Notes: generated by a model not told the origin, from the sequence alone. Shown: positions 34,765 through 43,964, numbered from the stretch's first letter. The stretch is 64,000 nucleotides of DNA from Bradyrhizobium sp. 200 (GCF_023100945.1 NZ_CP064689.1:1408001-1472000); one strand, 5' to 3'. Numbers and translations are program-made.

Positions 34765-35676
34765 GTGAAACATCGTCAGATTATCGGTTGCCTGCTCGCG
34801 GGTGTGTTGTGCACCGCCCCGGCAATGGCGCAGGAGCTCACCGGGACGCTGAAGAACATCAAGGAGACCGGTGCCATCACGCTCGGCTTCCGCGACTCGT
34901 CCATTCCGTTTTCCTATCTCGACGACAGCCAGAAGCCGATCGGCTACGCCATGGACATCTGCTACAAGATCGTCGATGCCGTGAAGAAGGAGCTCAAGCT
35001 CGACAAGCTCGAGGTCAAGCTCAATCCGGTGACGTCGTCGACCCGCATCCCGCTGCTGGCCAACGGCACTATCGATCTCGAATGCGGCTCGACCACCAAC
35101 AATACAGAACGCCAGAAGCAGATTTCCTATACCAACACCCACTTCCTGACCGCGAGCCGCTACGTCACCAAGAAGGCGAGCAAGATCAATTCGATCGATG
35201 ATCTGAAGGGCAAGTCGGTGGTCTCCACGGCCGGCACCACCAACATCAAGCAGCTCACCGAAGCCAACGCGGCGCGCAGCCTAAACATCAACATCATCCC
35301 GGCCAAGGATCACGCCGAGGCGTTCCTGATGGTGGAGACGGATCGCGCGGTGGCCTTTGTCATGGACGATATCCTGCTGTCGAGCCTGGTCGCCGGATCG
35401 AAAGCGCCGGCCGACTACGTCATCTCCAAGGATGCGTTCTCCAAGCCCGAGCCCTACGGCATCATGCTGCGCAAGGACGATCCCGCGTTCAAGAAGGTGG
35501 TCGATGCCGCGACCGCGGCGCTCTATACGGGCGGCGAGGGCCAGAAGATCTACGACAAGTGGTTCACGCAGAAGATCCCGCCCAAGGGACTGAACCTCAA
35601 CACGCCGATCAGCTCCGAACTCAAGAACGAGTTCGCCAAGCCGTCGGACTCGCCGGATCCGGATTCGTACAAGTAA
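34765..35676 (+). CDS. gltI: Glutamate/aspartate ABC transporter binding protein
   Basis: 303 residues from GTG 34765 with AAAGGAG 7 nt upstream. Sec signal ending AMAQE, then a family-3 solute-binding protein: GFRDSSIPFSYLDDSQKPIGY is the ligand pocket opening and LECGSTTNNTERQKQ is typical of the GltI branch. Periplasmic. First gene of gltI-gltJ-gltK-gltL; a strong hairpin separates it from gltJ. Confidence 0.93.
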   Translation: MKHRQIIGCLLAGVLCTAPAMAQELTGTLKNIKETGAITLGFRDSSIPFSYLDDSQKPIGYAMDICYKIVDAVKKELKLDKLEVKLNPVTSSTRIPLLANGTIDLECGSTTNNTERQKQISYTNTHFLTASRYVTKKASKINSIDDLKGKSVVSTAGTTNIKQLTEANAARSLNINIIPAKDHAEAFLMVETDRAVAFVMDDILLSSLVAGSKAPADYVISKDAFSKPEPYGIMLRKDDPAFKKVVDAATAALYTGGEGQKIYDKWFTQKIPPKGLNLNTPISSELKNEFAKPSDSPDPDSYK

Positions 35677-35693
35677 TCAAGCAATCGTTTTCG

Positions 35694-35726
35694 CGCTCAT
35701 GCAATGGCCCGGTCATTGCATGAGCG
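35694..35726 (+). terminator. Perfect hairpin between gltI and gltJ
   Basis: A 13-bp perfect stem (35694-35706 with 35714-35726, CGCTCATGCAATG) has a 7-base GC-rich loop. It is followed by GTGCTTTATC, too short a T-run for strong termination. It probably protects the gltI transcript 3' end or partly terminates, giving more binding protein than permease. Confidence 0.7.
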
Positions 35727-35762
35727 TGCTTTATCAGGCGACACGGCGGACGGCAGGGGCCC

Positions 35763-36494
35763 GTGAACTATAACTGGAATTGGCATATCTTCTTCGAGCC
35801 GAACCCGACCGGGGCCGGCACCTATCTCGACATGCTGGTGTCGGGATTGCTGCTGACCATCAAGACGGCGTTGCTGGCCTGGATCATTGCACTGATCTTC
35901 GGCACGATCATCGGCATCCTGCGGTCGCTGCCGTCGAAGACGGCATCCTGGATCGGCTTTTGCTACGTCGAATTCTTCCGCAACATGCCGCTATTGGTGC
36001 AGCTATTCCTCTGGTTCTTCGTGCTGCCGGAGTTGTTGCCGCGCGCCGCGGGGCTGTGGATGAAGCAGCTTCCCAACGCGCCGTTCTGGACGGCGGCGAT
36101 CGGGGTCGGGCTGTTCATGTCGGCGCGCGTCGCTGTGCAGCTCGCCGCCGGCATCGCCTCGCTGCCGCGCGGGCAGAAGCAGGCCGCGACCGCGCTGGGG
36201 CTGACGACCGCGCAAGGCTATCGCTACGTGCTGCTGCCGATGGCGTTTCGTATCATCATGCCGCCGCTCACGTCCGAATTCCTCAACACGGTCAAGAACA
36301 CTTCGGTCGCCATCACTATCGGCCTGATCGAACTGACCGGTCAGGCGCGGGCGATGCAGGAATTCTCGTTCCAGGTGTTCGAGGCCTTCACCGCCGCGAC
36401 CGTGATGTATCTCGCGATCAACATCATCGTCGTCACCGGCATGCGCTTCCTCGAACGCAGCCTGGCGATCCCCGGCTACATCACGGGGAAATGA
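35763..36494 (+). CDS. gltJ: Glutamate/aspartate ABC transporter permease
   Basis: 243 residues from GTG 35763. About five membrane helices and the HisM-type EAA loop (AAGIASLPRGQKQAATALGL) that docks with the ATPase. Pairs with GltK. Its stop overlaps an ATG of the next gene (ATGA at 36491). Confidence 0.92.
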   Translation: MNYNWNWHIFFEPNPTGAGTYLDMLVSGLLLTIKTALLAWIIALIFGTIIGILRSLPSKTASWIGFCYVEFFRNMPLLVQLFLWFFVLPELLPRAAGLWMKQLPNAPFWTAAIGVGLFMSARVAVQLAAGIASLPRGQKQAATALGLTTAQGYRYVLLPMAFRIIMPPLTSEFLNTVKNTSVAITIGLIELTGQARAMQEFSFQVFEAFTAATVMYLAINIIVVTGMRFLERSLAIPGYITGK

Positions 36495-36496
36495 CG

Positions 36497-37189
36497 ATGT
36501 TCGACAATCTCGATTTCGACGTCATCCGCCGCTCGCTGCCCTATCTGTTCCTCGACGGCATGAGTTTCACGCTGATGCTGACCGGGCTGTCGGCGCTGGG
36601 CGGCTTGGTCTTCGGCACGCTGATCGCGCTGATGCGGCTGTCGAGCTACAAGCTGCTCGGCCGCATCGCCGGGCTCTATGTCGACTTCATGCGTTCGCTG
36701 CCGCTGGTGCTGGTGATCTTCTGGTTCTATTTCCTGGTGCCCTATATCGGGCAATGGTTGACCGGCGCGTCGCGGCCGATTCGCGTCGGCGCGTTTACCT
36801 CATCGCTCGTCACCTTCATCATGTTCGAGGCGGCGTATTTCTCCGAGATCATGCGCGCCGGCATCCAGTCTATTTCCAAGGGGCAGCCGGCGGCGGCAAG
36901 CGCGCTCGGCCTGACCTACAGCCAGTCGATGCGCTACATCGTGCTGCCGCAGGCGTTCCGCAACATGCTGCCGGTGCTGCTGACGCAGACCATCGTGCTG
37001 TTCCAGGACACCTCGCTGGTTTACGTGCTGTCGATCCCGGATTTTCTCGGCGCCGCCAGCAAGGTGGCGCAGCGCGACGGGCGCCTGGTCGAGATGTATC
37101 TGTTCGCAGCCGTAGTCTATTTCGCGATTTCCTGTGTCGCGTCCTATGGCGTCCGGCGCCTGCAGGCGCGCATTGCCATTGTTCGGTGA
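36497..37189 (+). CDS. gltK: Glutamate/aspartate ABC transporter permease
   Basis: 230 residues from ATG 36497, chosen because GGGGA at 36485-36489 gives good spacing; ATG 36491, overlapping the gltJ stop, adds two residues. Five membrane helices and EAA loop RAGIQSISKGQPAAASALGL. Forms the heterodimeric channel with GltJ. Confidence 0.92.
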   Translation: MFDNLDFDVIRRSLPYLFLDGMSFTLMLTGLSALGGLVFGTLIALMRLSSYKLLGRIAGLYVDFMRSLPLVLVIFWFYFLVPYIGQWLTGASRPIRVGAFTSSLVTFIMFEAAYFSEIMRAGIQSISKGQPAAASALGLTYSQSMRYIVLPQAFRNMLPVLLTQTIVLFQDTSLVYVLSIPDFLGAASKVAQRDGRLVEMYLFAAVVYFAISCVASYGVRRLQARIAIVR

Positions 37190-37195
37190 GAGTTC

Positions 37196-37927
37196 ATGAT
37201 CGAAATCAGCCATGTCAATAAATGGTACGGGCCGACCTTCCAGGTGCTGAAGGACTGCACCACCAGCGTCGCCAAGGGCGAGGTGGTGGTGGTTTGCGGC
37301 CCATCAGGCTCGGGAAAGTCGACGCTGATCAAATGCGTCAATGCGCTGGAGCCGTTCCAGGAAGGCCAGATCATCCTCGACGGCATCAAGGTCAACGATC
37401 CCAGGACCGATTTGCCAAAGCTGCGCGCCCGCGTCGGCATGGTGTTCCAGCACTTCGAGCTGTTTCCGCATTTGCGGATCATCGAGAATCTGTGCCTAGC
37501 GCAGGAGAAGGTGCTGGGCCGTTCGCATGGCGAGGCCATGGCCAAGGGCGAGAAACTGCTCGAGCGCGTCGGGTTGACGGCGCATGCCACCAAATATCCT
37601 GCGGAACTATCCGGCGGCCAGCAGCAGCGCGTCGCGATCGCGCGTGCACTGGCGATGGATCCGATTGCGATGCTGTTTGACGAGCCGACCTCGGCGCTCG
37701 ATCCCGAAATGATCAGCGAGGTGCTCGATGTCATGGTCGATCTTGCGCACGAGGGCATGACCATGATGGTCGTCACCCACGAAATGGGCTTTGCCAGCAA
37801 GGTCGCCAATCGCGTGATCTTCATGGACAAGGGCGAGATCGTCGAGGACGCGCTGAAGACGGATTTCTTCGGCAGTCCGCGCAGCGAACGCGCGCAGAAA
37901 TTCTTGTCGAAGATTCTCTCGCATTGA
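37196..37927 (+). CDS. gltL: Glutamate/aspartate ABC transporter ATPase
   Basis: 243 residues, standard polar-amino-acid ABC ATPase. Walker [10 protein letters not shown] (35-43), Q-loop [11 protein letters not shown], signature LSGGQQQR, Walker [12 protein letters not shown] and switch histidine VVTHEMGF are all intact. Seven bp after gltK. A family B repeat follows the stop. Confidence 0.95.
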   Translation: MIEISHVNKWYGPTFQVLKDCTTSVAKGEVVVVCGPSGSGKSTLIKCVNALEPFQEGQIILDGIKVNDPRTDLPKLRARVGMVFQHFELFPHLRIIENLCLAQEKVLGRSHGEAMAKGEKLLERVGLTAHATKYPAELSGGQQQRVAIARALAMDPIAMLFDEPTSALDPEMISEVLDVMVDLAHEGMTMMVVTHEMGFASKVANRVIFMDKGEIVEDALKTDFFGSPRSERAQKFLSKILSH

Positions 37928-37939
37928 GGCATCTATCGT

Positions 37940-38023
37940 CGTCATTGCGAGCGAAGCGAAGCAATCCATAACGCCACAAGTGGAGGAATGGATTGCTTCG
38001 TCGCTTCGCTCCTCGCAATGACG
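37940..38023. repeat. Palindromic intergenic element, family B, copy 3
   Basis: Arms CGTCATTGCGAGCGAAGC and GCTTCGCTCCTCGCAATGACG-type flank a short loop, 12 bp after the gltL stop; could stabilise the glt transcript end. Confidence 0.9.
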
Positions 38024-38134
38024 GCGGTGGAGGACGCCTCGTCCGGGAAATGACACGGGCGTGAGTTCCTCGCCATTAACAAATTGCATATAAGATCTGC
38101 CGCACCGGCTTCGCTACCTCCAGGAGACTCTACT

Positions 38135-38992
38135 TTGGAACAGATCGCTTACGTCAACGGCTCGTTCGTCCCGCTTTCTGAGGCGAAGGTCTCGATCCTC
38201 GACCGCGGCTTCCTGTTTGCCGATGGCATCTATGAGGTCGCCGCCGTACTCGACGGCAAATTGATCGACAACGCCTCGCATCTGGCGCGGCTGGAGCGCT
38301 CGGTCGGCGAGATCGAGCTGGCGCTGCCGGAGACTACCGCACGGATCCAGGAGATCCAGAAGGAACTGATCGCGCGCAACAACCTCGTCAACGGCATGGT
38401 CTATCTGGAAGTGACGCGCGGCGCCGATACCGGCCGCGACTTCGCGTTTCCCAAGGGCGTCAAGCCGACGCTGATCATGTTCACCTCGACCAAGGACATT
38501 ATCAATGCGCCCTCGGCCAAGACCGGCATCAACGTGATCACGGTGCCGGATTTGCGTTGGACCCGCCGCGACATCAAGAGCGTCGCGCTGTTGGCGCAGG
38601 TGCTGGCCAAGCAGGCCGCCGCGGTGGCCGGCGCCGGCGAAGCCTGGATGATCGAAGACGGCAAGGTGACCGAGGGCGGCTCGTCGTCGTGCTTCATCCT
38701 GACCCAGGACGACGTGATCGTGACGCGGCAGAACGGCAGCGCGATCCTGCCGGGCTGCACGCGCAAGGCCGTGGTTGTGCTGGCCGAGGAGCGCCAGCTT
38801 CGCGTCGAGGAGCGGGCGTTTTCCGTCGAGGAAGCGCTGGCCGCCAAGGAAGCCTTCATCACCAGCGCCAGCGTTTTCGTGCAGGCCGTGGTGTCGATCG
38901 ACGGCAAGAAGGTCGCTGATGGCAAGCCCGGCCCGATGGCCAACCGCCTGCGCGAGATCTATGTCGAGTTCGCCAAGGCGACGGCGGTGTAG
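38135..38992 (+). CDS. dat: D-amino acid aminotransferase (class IV PLP fold)
   Basis: 285 residues from TTG 38135, chosen because AGGAGA lies 7 nt upstream and the product then begins MEQIAYVNGSFVPLSEA, as in D-alanine aminotransferases. PLP lysine K148 is in RRDIKSVALL; EGGSSSCFIL and TSASVFVQAV form the cofactor phosphate and carboxylate sites. Converts D-amino acids and 2-oxoglutarate to keto acids and D-glutamate. Placement after a glutamate importer may be meaningful, though a repeat element and 200 bp intervene. Confidence 0.88.
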   Translation: MEQIAYVNGSFVPLSEAKVSILDRGFLFADGIYEVAAVLDGKLIDNASHLARLERSVGEIELALPETTARIQEIQKELIARNNLVNGMVYLEVTRGADTGRDFAFPKGVKPTLIMFTSTKDIINAPSAKTGINVITVPDLRWTRRDIKSVALLAQVLAKQAAAVAGAGEAWMIEDGKVTEGGSSSCFILTQDDVIVTRQNGSAILPGCTRKAVVVLAEERQLRVEERAFSVEEALAAKEAFITSASVFVQAVVSIDGKKVADGKPGPMANRLREIYVEFAKATAV

Positions 38993-39012
38993 GCCCCACA
39001 ACGTTACGACGT

Positions 39013-39097
39013 CGTCATTGCCGGGCTTGACCCGGCAATCCATCAAAAAGTCTCTTGCGAAGGTTGATGGATGCGCGGGTCAAGCCCGCGCATGACG
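39013..39097. repeat. Palindromic intergenic element, family C, copy 1
   Basis: CGTCATTGCCGGGCTTGACC and its imperfect partner GGTCAAGCCCGCGCATGACG, with CATCAA/TTGATG inner arms. Copy 2 is at 52317-52405 and a shortened form at 40683-40716. Confidence 0.88.
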
Positions 39098-39125
39098 TGT
39101 TTGGGTTGCGGTTGCCTGCCTGCCC

Positions 39126-39587
39126 TCACGCCACCGCGGCTTTCGCCTTCACGGGATGTACCGCGCGGAAGGCAATGGCCAGCCTGTTCCAGGCATTGAT
39201 GGCACCGATCAGCATGGTCAGATTGACCGTCTCCGTTTCCGAGAAGTGGGCGCGCACGTCTTCGTAGAGATCGTCCGGGGCATGGGTTTCGGCGATCAGC
39301 GTCAGCGCGTCGGTCCAGGCCAGCGCCGCGCGTTCACGGTCGGTATAAAGCGGCGACTCGTGCCAGGCGCTCAGCAGATACAGCCGTTGCTCGGTCTCGC
39401 CCTGCTTGCGGGCATCCTGGGTGTGCATGTTGATGCAGTAGGCGCAGCCGTTGATCTGCGAAGCGCGCGTCTTGACGAGTTCAATCAGCGATTTTTCCAG
39501 GCCGGAGGCCTGGATCTGGGCTTCGAGCGCGACGAGCGCTTTGATGGTATCGGGCGCGGCCTGGTAGTAGTTCATGCGAGGCTTCAT
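39126..39587 (-). CDS. Carboxymuconolactone decarboxylase family protein, AhpD-like
   Basis: 153 residues, helical. The redox motif NGCAYCINMHTQDA has C48, C51 and H55, as in AhpD-type alkylhydroperoxidases, so peroxidase activity is likelier than decarboxylation. GAGGAG precedes the ATG. Divergent from a Bug protein gene (99 bp). Confidence 0.9.
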   Translation of the reverse strand: MKPRMNYYQAAPDTIKALVALEAQIQASGLEKSLIELVKTRASQINGCAYCINMHTQDARKQGETEQRLYLLSAWHESPLYTDRERAALAWTDALTLIAETHAPDDLYEDVRAHFSETETVNLTMLIGAINAWNRLAIAFRAVHPVKAKAAVA

Positions 39588-39686
39588 GGCCGTTCTCCTC
39601 TGAGGGTTGACGTGGCTATTGCGAAAAATTCAGGCTGTGGCGAGGATGATCTAGGATTGTTCCCTAATATTTGACGGATTCAGGGC

Positions 39687-40670
39687 ATGCAAATTCGGCA
39701 AGAAACGAAAATTCGATCCGTTCTGTTCGTGCTCGCTGCGTTCATCCTGTTCCTAGGCGCGTCTGCCTTTGCCGCTTATCCAGATCGTGTCATCAGGATC
39801 GTGGTGCCGTTTGCGCCGGGCGGCGGAACTGATGTAGTGGCGCGGACGCTGGCGCAGGAGATGGCAAAGGATCTCGGCGCGTCCATCATCATCGAGAACA
39901 AGCCGGGGGCGGGGACCATTCTCGGCACCCAGATGGTCGCGGCCAGTCCGCCTGATGGTTACACGCTGCTGATGGGGACTTTCGCCAACGCTGTCAATCC
40001 CAGCCTGAATGCGAAGCTGCCCTACGACGCGCATACGGATTTTGCCGCGGTGGCGCTGCTGGCGCGCTCCTTCAATATCGTCGTGGTCAATCCGGCGTCG
40101 CCGATCAGATCGATTGCGGATCTGATCGCTGCGGCAAAAGCCGAGCCCACCAAGCTCACCTATGGCACCTACGGCACCGGCACTTCGGCGCATCTGGCCG
40201 GCGAATTGTTCAAGCATATGGCCGGCGTCAATCTGACGACGGTGCCTTACAAGGGGGCTGCGCCCGCGATCACCGACCTGATCGGCGGACAGATCAATGT
40301 GATCTTCACGACGGTGGCAAGTGCTGCGTCCCTGGTCGAAGCCGGCCAGTTGCGGGCGATTGCCGTGACGTCGGCCGAACGCTCGCCGGCTTTTCCCCAA
40401 TTGCCGACGGTGTCGGAAGCCGGCGTTCCCGGCTATGCCGCCGAAGCCTGGTACGGCCTCTACGCGCCCGCCAAAACGCCGCCCGAGATCATCGACCGTC
40501 TCAACAAGTCGGCCGCGAAAGCGGTCCAGTCCGAAGCTTTCAAGAAGCTTGGCAAGAACGAAGGTCTCGTCATGGTGGCCGGGCCGCCCGAAGCGCTCGA
40601 TCGGTATTTCGCCGGCGAGGAAGAGCGCTGGCGCAAGGTGATCCAGGACGCCGGGATCAAGATCGAGTAG
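39687..40670 (+). CDS. Bug family tripartite tricarboxylate binding protein, orphan
   Basis: 327 residues. Signal peptide (VLFVLAAFILFLGASAFA) then YPDRVIRIVVPFAPGGGTD and PYKGAAPAITDL, the two Bug signature loops. No TctAB genes adjoin it, as is usual for orphan Bug proteins. It is convergent with a three-gene catabolic operon (Ldh2, monooxygenase, FAH), whose substrate or product it may bind. Start context is weak (AGGGC close to the ATG). Confidence 0.92.
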   Translation: MQIRQETKIRSVLFVLAAFILFLGASAFAAYPDRVIRIVVPFAPGGGTDVVARTLAQEMAKDLGASIIIENKPGAGTILGTQMVAASPPDGYTLLMGTFANAVNPSLNAKLPYDAHTDFAAVALLARSFNIVVVNPASPIRSIADLIAAAKAEPTKLTYGTYGTGTSAHLAGELFKHMAGVNLTTVPYKGAAPAITDLIGGQINVIFTTVASAASLVEAGQLRAIAVTSAERSPAFPQLPTVSEAGVPGYAAEAWYGLYAPAKTPPEIIDRLNKSAAKAVQSEAFKKLGKNEGLVMVAGPPEALDRYFAGEEERWRKVIQDAGIKIE

Positions 40671-40682
40671 GGCCGCCTTGTT

Positions 40683-40716
40683 CGTCGTGGCCGGGACAAG
40701 CCCGGGCCTGACGAGC
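40683..40716. repeat. Shortened family C-like hairpin
   Basis: CGTCGTGGCCGGGACAAGCCCGGGCCTGACG folds with a GGCCCGGG-type stem between convergent genes; possible bidirectional end signal. Confidence 0.5.
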
Positions 40717-41499
40717 TTACTTCTCCGCCACGAACCTGTTCCGCAACGTTCCGATCCCGGTGATGTCGATCTCGACGACGTCGCCGGCCTTCAGGTTGGG
40801 CGAGGCGCCGTCGGTGCCCATCCAGATCACGTCGCCCGGCGACAGCGTGAAATATTTGGAGAGCTCAACGAGGAACGGCACGATGCCGAAAATCATGTCG
40901 TTGGTGTGGAAGCGGCCGGTCTCCTTGCCGTTGACCCGGATCACGGTTTCCATCCTGTCGAGGCCGACGTCGGTTTCGATCCACGGGCCCATCGGCTTGA
41001 AGGTGTCGGCATTCTTGGAACGCCACAGGCTGCGGTCGGCCTTCTGCCATGTGCGCTCGCTGACGTCGTTGCCGATGGTGTAGCCGAACACGCAATCCAT
41101 CGCATTGGCTTCGGTGAGATGTTTTGCTTTCTTGCCGATGACGACCACCAGTTCGCCCTCGTAGTGGATCTTTTCGGTCGCGCTCGCCGGGATCACCACG
41201 TCTTCGTCATGGGCGATCAGCGCGTTCTGCGCGCGATAGCCGATCTCGGGCCGGTCGGGCACGTTGGGCACCGTGCCGGCTTTGTCGGCGGCTTCCTTGA
41301 GATGCTTGAGATAGTTCAGCCCCACGCAATAGAAGGTGCGCGGAATCAGCGGCAGCTCGATCTTCACGTCCTTCAATGCATGCGACTGCGTTCCGCGCTG
41401 CCATTCGCCGAAGGGATCGCCATTGATGGCGATAATTTTGTCGCCCTCGACAATGCCCCATGATGTCTTGCCGGCGGCGGTGAATTTGAGCCAACGCAT
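40717..41499 (-). CDS. Fumarylacetoacetate hydrolase family protein
   Basis: 260 residues from ATG 41499 (GAGGA upstream); the frame runs on upstream through the preceding gene, but that part is shadow. FAH fold with metal residues in IHYEGELVVVIG and GYTIGNDVSERTWQ; TFYCVGLNYLKHL leads the domain. Members hydrolyse or decarboxylate 2-oxo/2-hydroxy-dienoic acids from ring breakdown. Last gene of the operon, 13 bp after the monooxygenase. Confidence 0.9.
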   Translation of the reverse strand: MRWLKFTAAGKTSWGIVEGDKIIAINGDPFGEWQRGTQSHALKDVKIELPLIPRTFYCVGLNYLKHLKEAADKAGTVPNVPDRPEIGYRAQNALIAHDEDVVIPASATEKIHYEGELVVVIGKKAKHLTEANAMDCVFGYTIGNDVSERTWQKADRSLWRSKNADTFKPMGPWIETDVGLDRMETVIRVNGKETGRFHTNDMIFGIVPFLVELSKYFTLSPGDVIWMGTDGASPNLKAGDVVEIDITGIGTLRNRFVAEK

Positions 41500-41512
41500 G
41501 AAAATGTCCTCG

Positions 41513-42880
41513 TTATTCGGCGGCGGCCTGCGGGCTGGTTTTCCAGGCGCCGGCAGCGGGCCGCGGCAGGCCGAGATTCTCGCGCAGCGTCTTGCCGGTA
41601 TAATCCTTGTGAAACAGGCCGCGGCGCTGCAACTCCGGCACGACATGCCTGACGAAATCGGCGTAGGAGCCCGGCACGATGGTGGCCGCGATGACAAAAC
41701 CGTCGCAGCCGCGCTCGACGAACATCTCCTCTAACTTGTCGGCGATCTCCTTCGGTCCGCCGACGATCGCGTCCTGCACCTGGCCGCGGCCGGAGAAGGT
41801 GACGAAGTCGCGCGCGCTGGGATTGGTCTTGCCTGAATTCTTGAGCACACCGTCGCGAATGCCCAGGATGCCCTGCATGCTCTTGAGTTCATCTGTCGTC
41901 AGCGGCTCGTCGAGCGGCTTTGACGCGAAGTCGTAGTTCAGCGCCTCCGCGAGCAGCGACAGCGCGTCAATCTGCAGCGGCAGCTTGTTGATCACAGCCA
42001 TCTTGTCTTCGGCTTCCGTCTTGGTCGCGCCGCAGACCGGCGTGGTGAGGTTGCAGAGGAACATCTGGTCGGGATCGCGGCCGGCTTTCGCCGCTTCGTT
42101 GCGGACAGCCGCATAGCCTTCCTTGGCGGCCGCCACGTTGCGCGCGGCGGTGAAGATCACCTCGCCCCATCGCCCTGCGAAGCGCTGGCCGCGGCCGGAT
42201 GCGCCGGCCTGGATGATGACGGGATGGCCCTGCGCCGAGCGCGGCACGGTGAACGGACCGCGCGACTTGAAGAACTTGCCCTTGTGGTCGAGCCGCTTCA
42301 CCTTGGCCGGATCGGCGAAGCGGCCGCTCTTCTTGTCCATGATCAGCGAGTCGTCTTCCCAGGTGTCCCAATGGCCGAGCACGACTTCCATGAATTCGTC
42401 GGCGCGGTCATAGCGGTAGTCATGTTCGAGATGGGCGTCCTTGCCCATGTTGTGCGCCTCGCCGTCATTGAGCGAGGTGACGACGTTCCACCCCGCGCGG
42501 CCGCCCGACATCAGGTCGAGCGTGGCGAAACGGCGCGCGACGTCGAACGGCTCGTAATAGGTGGTCGAGCAGGTCGACCCCAGCCCGAGCTTTTCGGTGA
42601 CCATGCCCATCGTGGTCAGCACGATCAGCGGGTCCATCTTCACGCAGCGGATGCCGTATTCGACGGTGTGGGCGTGATCGTTGCCGTAGCGGTCCGGCAT
42701 CGCCAGGCGGTCGTCGAAGAACGCCATATGGAATTTGCCGGCTTCGAGAAGCCGGGCGATCTCCTGGTAATAGTCGGCCGACATCGAATCGTCGCGCGAT
42801 TCCGGATGCCGCCACGAGCTCGGCAGATTGGTGCAGTTCTGCGCCTGCAGGAATCCCACCAGCGCCATTTGCCGTGTCAT
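41513..42880 (-). CDS. LLM-class flavin-dependent monooxygenase, NtaA/DmoA type
   Basis: 455 residues with AAGGAG before the ATG. Luciferase-like barrel: GRAGWNVVTSLNDGEAHNMG, DDRYDRADEF-like segment (DYRYDRADEFMEVVLGHW) and PVIIQAGASGRGQRFAG. Distinct from the DszA-like gene at 26486-27874. Middle gene of Ldh2-LLM-FAH, so a ring-opening or N-/S-dealkylating oxygenation is likely. Confidence 0.9.
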   Translation of the reverse strand: MTRQMALVGFLQAQNCTNLPSSWRHPESRDDSMSADYYQEIARLLEAGKFHMAFFDDRLAMPDRYGNDHAHTVEYGIRCVKMDPLIVLTTMGMVTEKLGLGSTCSTTYYEPFDVARRFATLDLMSGGRAGWNVVTSLNDGEAHNMGKDAHLEHDYRYDRADEFMEVVLGHWDTWEDDSLIMDKKSGRFADPAKVKRLDHKGKFFKSRGPFTVPRSAQGHPVIIQAGASGRGQRFAGRWGEVIFTAARNVAAAKEGYAAVRNEAAKAGRDPDQMFLCNLTTPVCGATKTEAEDKMAVINKLPLQIDALSLLAEALNYDFASKPLDEPLTTDELKSMQGILGIRDGVLKNSGKTNPSARDFVTFSGRGQVQDAIVGGPKEIADKLEEMFVERGCDGFVIAATIVPGSYADFVRHVVPELQRRGLFHKDYTGKTLRENLGLPRPAAGAWKTSPQAAAE

Positions 42881-42911
42881 GCCGTTCTCCTTGTGCGCGC
42901 GGGATTGGATT

Positions 42912-43964
42912 TCATTTCAGGCCGAGTTCGGCGGCGAGCTTGTAGTCGGTGGCCAGCGCCTTCAATTTGTCCCAGGTGGCGTCCTCGACCTCGATGCCGT
43001 CGCGCCGGCGCTGTTGCTCGCGGACATGCTCGATCTCGCCGGGATAGAACACGCCGGGGGATCCTTCCGACGGCGGCGTCGATTTCAGGTAGCGGGCGAA
43101 CTCGCCGACTTCCTTCTCGAAATCCTTCAGCGGGCGGAACGCTGCGACGTTGAACACCGCCATGAAGCATCCGTCATTGTGGCGGCCGGTCGGCTCGACG
43201 CCAAAGCCTAAGCCCGTGAGCAGACCGCACAGCACTTCGACCATGGCGGCGAGGCCGCTTCCCTTGTAGCCCTCGCTGCCGCCGAGCGGCAGCAGCGCGC
43301 CGCCCTTGCGATATTGCGTGGGATCGGTGGTGTGCCGGCCTTCCGCATCGACGATCCAGCCTTGCGGGATCTGTTCGCCGCGCGCCACCGACAGCGCGAT
43401 CTTGCCGGCCGCGACCGCCGAGGTCGCCATGTCAAGATAGAACGGCGCCTCGAGATCGGATGGCACCGCAATCGAGATCGGGTTGGTGCCGAGCCGGGCC
43501 TCGCGGCCGCCGAACGGTGCGACATGCTTCGGCGATCGGCCGGAATCGGCCGTGGCAATGCCGATCATGCCCGCCCGCATCGCCATCATCGGATACGCGG
43601 CGAGCCGCCCGACATGGCTCTGCCGGAACACCGTGCAGGCGGCGACGTTGGCGGTCTTCGCCTTTTCGATTGTCAGCGCCATCGCCCTGGCGTTGACGTG
43701 AAAACCAAAACCCCAATGGCCGTCGATCACGGTCGTGGTCGGCGATTCCTGGACGATGGTCCATTTGGCGCCGGGCACGATGTGGCCGGCCTTGATACGG
43801 TCGATATAGGTCGGGATCGCGATCACGCCGTGCGAGTCGTGGCCGGCGAGATTGGCGTTGACGCAGCCGACAGCTACCGCATCGGCTTCCTCCTCCGACG
43901 CCCCGGCGGCCCCGAGCAGCGCCGCACCGATACGCGTGAGACGGTCGGCCTGGACCATCGGCAT
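42912..43964 (-). CDS. Malate/L-lactate dehydrogenase (Ldh2 family) oxidoreductase
   Basis: 350 residues. Ldh2/YlbC/ComC fold, NAD(P)-dependent 2-hydroxy-acid or imine (delta-piperideine/pyrroline type) reductase. Visible signatures: GHDSHGVIAIPTY with catalytic histidine, ATADSGRSPKHVAPFGG, GTNPISIAVPS and GYKGSGLAAMVEVL. First gene of the minus-strand operon. Confidence 0.9.
   Translation of the reverse strand: MPMVQADRLTRIGAALLGAAGASEEEADAVAVGCVNANLAGHDSHGVIAIPTYIDRIKAGHIVPGAKWTIVQESPTTTVIDGHWGFGFHVNARAMALTIEKAKTANVAACTVFRQSHVGRLAAYPMMAMRAGMIGIATADSGRSPKHVAPFGGREARLGTNPISIAVPSDLEAPFYLDMATSAVAAGKIALSVARGEQIPQGWIVDAEGRHTTDPTQYRKGGALLPLGGSEGYKGSGLAAMVEVLCGLLTGLGFGVEPTGRHNDGCFMAVFNVAAFRPLKDFEKEVGEFARYLKSTPPSEGSPGVFYPGEIEHVREQQRRRDGIEVEDATWDKLKALATDYKLAAELGLK

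Noticed and set aside
26486..42880. Considered whether the two flavin monooxygenases are a recent duplicate pair
   Set aside because: They share only family motifs and differ in length and most sequence, so they are separate family members.
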